A DNA stretch of 10,173 bases. It comes from Opitutus sp. GTDB taxonomy: Bacteria; Verrucomicrobiota; Verrucomicrobiae; Opitutales; Opitutaceae. The notes under the pieces were generated by a model. It saw only the letters and a program-made list of their open reading frames with translations, searched no databases and had not been told where the DNA came from. The first letter of the stretch is position 1, and every line of letters starts with the position of its first letter. This document shows, piece by piece, positions 6,172-10,173 of this stretch. Position numbers and translations under genes: made by a program. The stretch covers positions 1 to 10,173 of the forward strand of contig SIBR01000061.1 of NCBI GenBank assembly GCA_009695065.1, read 5' to 3'.

Positions 6172-7242
6172 TCATTCCCGCGCCACGCCGGCCTTCCGGT
6201 AAAACTCCCGCACCCGTCTCCGTTCCTCCTCGAGTTCCTGCACCCCGAGCGAGCGCGCCATCTCGCCGATGGTGATCTTCGGATCGTTGGACCAGAAGAT
6301 GCCGCAGTCCTCGTCTGGGTAGTAGTGGAATCCGACCTTGTCTCCGTAGGCCTTTTTGAGCGCTTCGCCGTTACGGAGTTTGGCGCTCCACGGGAGCAGC
6401 GCGTAACTCAGGTCGAGTTCGTGGACCAGCGTGCTCTGGGGCGGTTTGATCTGGGCGACGATCTTCCCGGTGGGCTCGAAGATCGAGGCGTTGTGCCGCC
6501 ACGTGCTCGAAACGACATGAACGCGGTGCTGCCGGGCACGAAACGCCGGTTGCGACGTCTGCGGCGACTGCGTGGGCCAGGCGATCAGCTCCGCGCCCTG
6601 GCGCGCCAGTTCCGCCCACCCGTCATCGAATTCCATGTCGTAGCAAATCTGGATGCCGAGCCGGCCGAAATCGCACTCGAAGACCGGCTGGGTGCGGCCG
6701 GCGGTGGTTCCGCCCTCCATCGTCCCGCGCTCAAGCGAAACGACCAGGTGCACTTTGCGGTAGGTTCCGACCACCTCGCCCTTGCGCCCGACCAGGACGG
6801 CCGCATTCGAACAGGATTTCCGTTCGCTGGATTCGAGCAGGTACGTGGGCACCACGATGTAGCAACCATGCTCGCGCGCCTTGCGGGAAAAAACGTCCTG
6901 CACCCGCCCCGCATAGGGCACTGCCCGCGCCAGCGCATCGCTCCCCGCTTCACCCGTGATCGCCGTCTCCGGCAGCACCGCGAGATCGAGACCGCGCCCA
7001 TATTTCTCTTTGGCCTCCGCGGCCATGCGGTCCACGAGACCCGCGAGTTGATCGAGCCGCTTTTCCAACCCCGGATACTCGCCCCAAAACGCCTGCATGG
7101 CCGTGCCGACAATTACCTTCCGGGGCGGACGGTCCGACGTGCTCGTCACCTTCGGCTCCGCGACCCGGTCCGCCGCGAGCACCTTGGCACCATCGAGCGC
7201 TGCCAAACTGCTCACGGTGGTCAAAAACGATCTGCGATTCAT
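6172..7242 (-). CDS. Tat-exported carbon-nitrogen hydrolase (nitrilase superfamily)
   Basis: The 356-residue product starts with a twin-arginine signal (MNRRSFLTTVSSLAAL, residues 1-16), indicating Tat export across the inner membrane. The carbon-nitrogen hydrolase domain spans about 42-300, with the Glu-Lys-Cys triad visible. E92 lies in LAVLPETAITGE, K163 in GTYRKVHL and C200 in LGIQICYDMEFDDG. Such enzymes cleave amides, nitriles or carbamoyl groups; the substrate cannot be told from sequence. The C-terminal 55 residues are an extension with a charged helix (about 327-350). ATG at 7242 is chosen because it begins the Tat signal and has GGAG 8 bases upstream (7251-7254); the longer open frame to 7335 adds non-coding-looking residues. 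The reading frame is intact, unlike most of its neighbours. Confidence 0.9.
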   Translation of the reverse strand: MNRRSFLTTVSSLAALDGAKVLAADRVAEPKVTSTSDRPPRKVIVGTAMQAFWGEYPGLEKRLDQLAGLVDRMAAEAKEKYGRGLDLAVLPETAITGEAGSDALARAVPYAGRVQDVFSRKAREHGCYIVVPTYLLESSERKSCSNAAVLVGRKGEVVGTYRKVHLVVSLERGTMEGGTTAGRTQPVFECDFGRLGIQICYDMEFDDGWAELARQGAELIAWPTQSPQTSQPAFRARQHRVHVVSSTWRHNASIFEPTGKIVAQIKPPQSTLVHELDLSYALLPWSAKLRNGEALKKAYGDKVGFHYYPDEDCGIFWSNDPKITIGEMARSLGVQELEEERRRVREFYRKAGVARE

Positions 7243-7254
7243 AGTGGGGGCTCC

Positions 7255-7558
7255 GCCGCCCGATGCGGGGATGACTCGCTTATCCTTCCGCGAGAACGCG
7301 CCGCCAACAAAATTCACCAGTTGTGCGACGCCCACCGGAATTGGCGAGCGAAGATTCCGCCTCCGACTAAAACAGCCGCGCTGCCGGCAACGTAGTCATG
7401 GCAGCGAAGATGCTCTTGCGCCAAGACTGTCCGCGGGGTCGCGCCACGCCCCGGCCAGGCACAATCTGCTTGCCTCCGCCACGCCGCCGCGCTCGCTTTT
7501 TCTGGCCGGGTAGATTCCCCACTACGCGGCCGAAAGCGAAAGTATCAGTCAACCGTGC
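7255..7558. other. gap without a recognisable gene, ending at a DUF1501 junction
   Basis: About 300 bp separate the start of the Tat hydrolase from recognisable DUF1501 sequence. Frames on both strands stay open for 60 to 90 codons, but their products look like GC-rich noise (Arg/Pro-rich). The frame continuous with DUF1501 meets a TAG at 7512-7514. No promoter, hairpin or known repeat is clear. The right edge is probably the breakpoint that removed the DUF1501 N-terminus. Confidence 0.5.
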
Positions 7559-8098
7559 GTCCCCACCGCGTTCCCGCCGACGTCGATTGCCAACCAGCTC
7601 AAGATGGCCGCCCGGCTGATGTCCCTCGCCCCGGCGCTCCGGCTCTCGCGCCAGGTGTTTTTCTGCCAACTGCGCGGATTCGACACCCATGCCGCACAGG
7701 TCGCCGCCCACGGACCGCTCCTTGCGGAACTGAGTGCCGCGCTCACCGTGTTCTACGACGCGACGACCGAACTCGGGATCGCAAACCAGGTGACGACTTT
7801 CACCGCCTCGGATTTCGGCTGGACCTTTACCGCCAACGCCGGCGGGTCGGATCACGGCTGGGGCAACCATCAACTGATCATGGGCGGAGCGGTGCGGGGC
7901 GGTGACATCTACGGAACCATGCCCAGCCTCGCGATCGGCGGTCCCGACGACCCGGGTCAGGGACGCTGGATTCCGTCGACCAGCGTGGATGAGTACAGTG
8001 CCACGCTCGCCACGTGGTTCGGCGTCAGCGCCTCAAATTTGTCGGTCGTGCTGCCGAATATCGGCCGCTTTGCGCGGCCAAATCTCGGCTTCCTCTGA
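7559..8098 (+). pseudogene. DUF1501-family protein, C-terminal fragment
   Basis: About 179 codons match the C-terminal part of DUF1501 proteins, exported proteins of unknown function usually around 400-500 residues long and common in Verrucomicrobiota and Planctomycetota, often beside DUF1800. Recognisable pieces are TAFPPTSIANQLKMAAR (from 7565), RQVFFCQLRGFDTHAAQ (from about 7652) and TTFTASDFGWTF (from about 7796). Further on are SDHGWGNHQLIMGGAVRGGD (from about 7847), GRWIPSTSVDEYSATLATWF and the family tail GRFARPNLGFL before TGA. The frame is intact here, but the N-terminal 250 or more residues, including any signal peptide, are missing. An in-frame TAG lies at 7512-7514. ATG at 7604 could start a short product. 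I infer a 5' deletion; no DUF1800 partner is present. Confidence 0.85.
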
Positions 8099-8245
8099 AG
8101 CGGAACAGTTCATTCGACTGACTCGATTCGCGCGGCCGGCGGAACAACCGGGAATCTCCACGCGGCGGCCTCGATCCGGGCATTCCCCCTTGCTCCATTC
8201 CGCCGACACCGGGCATTTTGTCCGGCTCGCGCACCATTTCCATTG

Positions 8246-8572
8246 ATGCCCAATCCCGCCTGCCCTGCCTGTACTCTCGAAGACGTCCTCAGCCACGCCG
8301 ATCATTGGGAGTGCGCCACCTGCGGTCACGAATGACCCAAGGAGGCCGCGCCCGAGGTGGCCCGCGTCGTCAAGGACGCTGATGGCAACGTGCTCGTGGA
8401 CGGCGACTCGGTCGTCCTGATCAAGGATCTTAAATTGCGGGGCGGCTCGGGCGTCCTCAAGGGCGGCACCAAGGTGAGAAGCATCCGGCTCGTCGAGGGC
8501 GACCACGAGATCGACTGCAAGATCGACGGCAGCGCGATGGCGCTCAAAGCCTGCTTCGTGAAAAAAGCCTGA
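8246..8572 (+). pseudogene. yjdM: YjdM/PhnA zinc-ribbon protein with in-frame TGA
   Basis: The whole frame gives 108 residues matching E. coli YjdM (formerly PhnA, 111 residues), historically linked to alkylphosphonate genes but of uncertain function. The N-terminal zinc ribbon has C6-x2-C9 and C24-x2-C27. The C-terminal domain reads [24 protein letters not shown], then [20 protein letters not shown] and a FVKK end, all very close to the E. coli protein. Codon 30 is TGA (8333-8335) in CGHE*PKEA, where relatives have Trp (E. coli AYEWND), so TGG became TGA. As read the product would be 29 residues holding only the zinc knuckle; GTG at 8357 could restart the C-terminal domain. No ribosome-binding site is evident at 8246. 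The remaining sequence is well conserved, so the change is recent or an error. Confidence 0.9.
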
Positions 8573-8626
8573 GCCCCGCCTCGGGGTGCCGGCGAAAGCC
8601 AGTAGGGCACGGTGCCGGCCGATGAT
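8573..8626. other. short GC-rich convergent gap with small hairpin
   Basis: The gap between convergent yjdM and the LLM gene contains CCCCG-CCT-CGGGG (8576-8588) and a repeated GTGCCGGC (8587-8594 and 8612-8619). It may end transcription from both sides, but no T-run is present and the stem is only 5 bp. Confidence 0.25.
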
Positions 8627-9688
8627 TCAGGCGGATGAGTTTGTCGCCGCCGGGTCCGCGACGGCCTTCCGTACGATCGGCGCCACCCGGGTGCCGAGGA
8701 GCTCGATTGCCCGCAGGATTTGGGCGTGGGTCAGCACGCGATTGTCGAGCAGAACAGTCAGCCGGGAAATGCCGCCCAGCACCGCATTCTCCGCGAGGAT
8801 TTTTCCCGCAACCGTTTCGGGATCGCCGACCGCGAGCGCTCCGGCCGGGCCGCATTGCGCATCGAACTGCGGGCGCGTCGGCGGCGGCCAGCCGCGCTCC
8901 CGGCCGATTTTGCCGAAGGCATCGCGATAGGCCGGCCAGAAGGTTTCCCGCGCGGCCTCGGTCGTCTCCGCGAGAAAGCCGAGGTGGTGAATGCCGACGG
9001 TGAGCTTTTCCGGGGCGTGGCCGGCGCGGCGACCGGACTCGCGGTAAAGATCGATCAGCGGGCGGAATTGGTCGGTCTGGCCGCCGATGATGGCGACCAC
9101 CAGCTGCAAGCCGAGCGTACCGGCGCGAATCGCGGACTGCGGCGTGCCGCCGACACCGATATGAATGGGCAGCGGCTGCTGCAGCGGGCGCGGATAGACG
9201 CCCGGCCCGGTAAGCGCGGCGCGGTGCCGGCCGGACGAGGTGACATGGGTGCGCTCACGAATCTTCAGCAGCAGTTCGAGCTTCTCGGCCGCCAGTTCGT
9301 CGTAGTCCTCGAGGTCGAAACCGAAGAGCGGATACGATTCGATGAACGAGCCCCGGCCCACGATGATCTCGGCCCGGCCCTGCGAGATGAGATCGAGCGT
9401 GGCGAATTGCTGGAAGACGCGCACCGGATCGTCCGAGCTCAGGACCGGTCACGGCGCTGGCGAGGCGGATGCGTTGCGTGCGCGCGGCCGCGGCGGCGAG
9501 CAACACGGCGGGCGCCGAGGCCAGATAATCCGGCCGGTGGTGTTCGCCGAGGCCGAAGACATCGAGGCCGACCTGGTCGGCCAGTTCGATCTGTTCGAGC
9601 AATTGCTGGATGCGTCGACGTCGCCGACCGCGCCCTCCCGGGCCTGGTCCGACGCAGTTGCGACAAAACTATCGACGCCGATTTGCAT
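8627..9688 (-). pseudogene. LLM-class flavin-dependent oxidoreductase with compensating frameshifts
   Basis: The locus encodes a 353-residue luciferase-like monooxygenase family protein (F420- or FMN-dependent TIM barrel). From ATG at 9688 it reads [15 protein letters not shown], as family members do. One base is missing near 9612-9614, where GAC-GC-ATC should be GAC-CGC-ATC. The next segment ([52 protein letters not shown]) is therefore in another frame. One extra base at 9445-9446 restores the original frame. The rest (8627 to about 9444) is intact: [75 protein letters not shown] and AIELLGTRVAPIVRKA. As read, the start frame meets TGA at 9449-9451. An internal GTG at 9424 could start a 265-residue product lacking the first strands. 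Substrate is unknown. Confidence 0.9.
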
Positions 9689-9810
9689 GGTATGAGTGGT
9701 GCGCAACGTCGCGCCAAAGTCATTGCGATAGTCAAATCCCGTCATTTCGCCAATCGCATCCCCACTGCGGGCAGGCCCGGCCGCCGAAAGAGGCGGGAAC
9801 AGCACGACCG

Positions 9811-9993
9811 ATGAGCGCGATTCTATTTGCCGGGCGCGCGATTATCGACGGCCTTGAGGGCATGGGCGCCAAATACCTGCCGACGATCAAGGACCAGAAA
9901 GCGGGCCAGCGGTTTCACCAGAAGCAGCACGTCACCTCCAAGTTCATCAAGCCTTCCGGTCAGCCGCCCGCTAAGAAGTCGAAGAAGAAGTAA
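9811..9993 (+). CDS. small basic hypothetical protein
   Basis: A 60-residue frame starts at ATG 9811, divergent from the LLM gene. The product has a moderately hydrophobic start (MSAILFAGRAIIDGLEG), a KYLPTIKDQKAGQRFHQKQH middle and a lysine-rich end (PAKKSKKK). The basic tail suggests nucleic-acid or membrane-surface contact, but I do not recognise a family. A longer in-frame extension to 9610 runs through LLM coding DNA and is not believable. The ribosome-binding site is weak (GGCGGGA about 15 bases upstream). It could be a genuine small gene or the preserved end of a larger deleted one. Confidence 0.45.
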   Translation: MSAILFAGRAIIDGLEGMGAKYLPTIKDQKAGQRFHQKQHVTSKFIKPSGQPPAKKSKKK

Positions 9994-10027
9994 GGTCCGG
10001 TCGCGGCACCGGGTCCGCCCCGCCCTA

Positions 10028-10173
10028 GAGGCTGTCATGAACCTGCGTCGAGGAAGCTGCGGAGCATGAGGCAGGCGAAGGCGAGCCCGTGGAGACCAGC
10101 GAGGGAAGAGGCGAGGCGTTCGTAGTCGCGGGCGAGGCGGCGGAAGCGAGCCGCCCAGCCGAAGGATCGTTCG
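10028..10173 (-). mobile_element. IS5-family insertion sequence, partial (3' end of element; runs off right edge)
   Basis: The element begins at about 10028 with GAGGCTGTCATGAACCT, resembling the end of the left-hand element (12 of 17 positions) and IS5-type terminal repeats. CTA (10025-10027) precedes it and may be target-site sequence. The encoded transposase stop lies only 7 bp inside this end, so the terminal repeat overlaps the 3' end of the gene, as is common in compact IS elements. The rest is beyond the window. Confidence 0.7.
10035..10173 (-). CDS. IS5-family transposase, C-terminal 45 residues (partial)
   Basis: Read inward from the right edge, 45 codons end at TGA (10037-10035). 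[20 protein letters not shown] (1-20 of the visible part) matches the C-terminal IS5 signature usually written VERTFAWLxRxRRLxxDYE. Its first Glu is probably the third catalytic acidic residue of the DDE triad. [18 protein letters not shown] resembles the closing helix found in the family. The N-terminal and central parts are outside the window. It is on the same strand as the transposase piece at 1-273, but the two pieces do not overlap in sequence, so identity of the elements cannot be tested here. Confidence 0.85.
   Translation of the reverse strand, partial: ERSFGWAARFRRLARDYERLASSLAGLHGLAFACLMLRSFLDAGS

Noticed and set aside
6325..7395. Long open frame antisense to the Tat hydrolase (356 residues)
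   Set aside because: The minus-strand product has a Tat signal and a full catalytic triad; the plus-strand frame is a shadow of it.
8063..8079. GGCCGC-TTTGC-GCGGCC hairpin as a terminator
   Set aside because: It lies inside the conserved end of the DUF1501 frame and has no T-run.
5947..8335. Reassignment of UGA and UAG to tryptophan
   Set aside because: TGA ends sucC, sucD, the Tat hydrolase and DUF1501 exactly where the families end, and TAG ends the lipoprotein gene. TGG Trp codons are used normally. The two Trp-to-stop changes are better read as mutations or errors.
8720..9814. Long open frame antisense to the LLM gene (364 residues)
   Set aside because: The minus strand carries a clear LLM protein across the same bases, while the plus-strand product is Arg/Ala-rich and unrecognisable.

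Overview
The window comes from a GC-rich bacterial chromosome. The combination of genes (a DUF1501 protein ending in a conserved GRFxxxNLGFL-like tail, a Tat-exported carbon-nitrogen hydrolase, a GreA-like protein, a CII-like regulator beside sucCD, few clear Shine-Dalgarno sites) suggests a Verrucomicrobiota member, perhaps Opitutaceae. That assignment is by recollection of family resemblance, not a search. Both edges lie inside IS5-family insertion sequences, and their terminal inverted repeats resemble each other.

Left part (1-4900), intact genes. A truncated IS5-type transposase (1-273, minus) with its terminal repeat ends near 326. A poorly coding stretch with a REP-like palindrome follows. 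Then come a GreA/GreB-like protein (627-1247, plus) and, convergent to it, a CII-like HTH regulator (1368-1838, minus). The regulator is divergent from sucC (1985-3169) and sucD (3283-4206), the two subunits of succinyl-CoA synthetase in the TCA cycle. sucC and sucD are separated by a 113-bp gap holding a striking inverted repeat made of heptamers. sucD ends at a textbook intrinsic terminator (4232-4262). A small lipoprotein gene (4421-4897, minus) follows.

Right part (5000-9700), mostly damaged genes. A minus-strand cluster encodes an AHSA1/SRPBCC protein with an amber codon where a Trp is expected. Next to it are a 15-codon fossil of a PhnB-like gene and a VOC/glyoxalase gene with two single-base homopolymer insertions. 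After an intact Tat-signal nitrilase-family hydrolase come the C-terminal third of a DUF1501 protein, a YjdM/PhnA zinc-ribbon gene with a TGA replacing a Trp codon, and an LLM flavin oxidoreductase gene with compensating -1/+1 frameshifts. A small basic ORF precedes the second IS.

The main observation is this contrast. Genes left of about 5 kb read cleanly, while four of the recognisable genes to the right carry one or two point lesions and two more are reduced to fragments. Either this is an accessory segment under relaxed selection next to IS elements, or the sequence there is of lower quality. Stop-codon reassignment is not supported, because TGA and TAG both terminate intact genes here. 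I found no CRISPR array, tRNA, rRNA or recognisable defence system.
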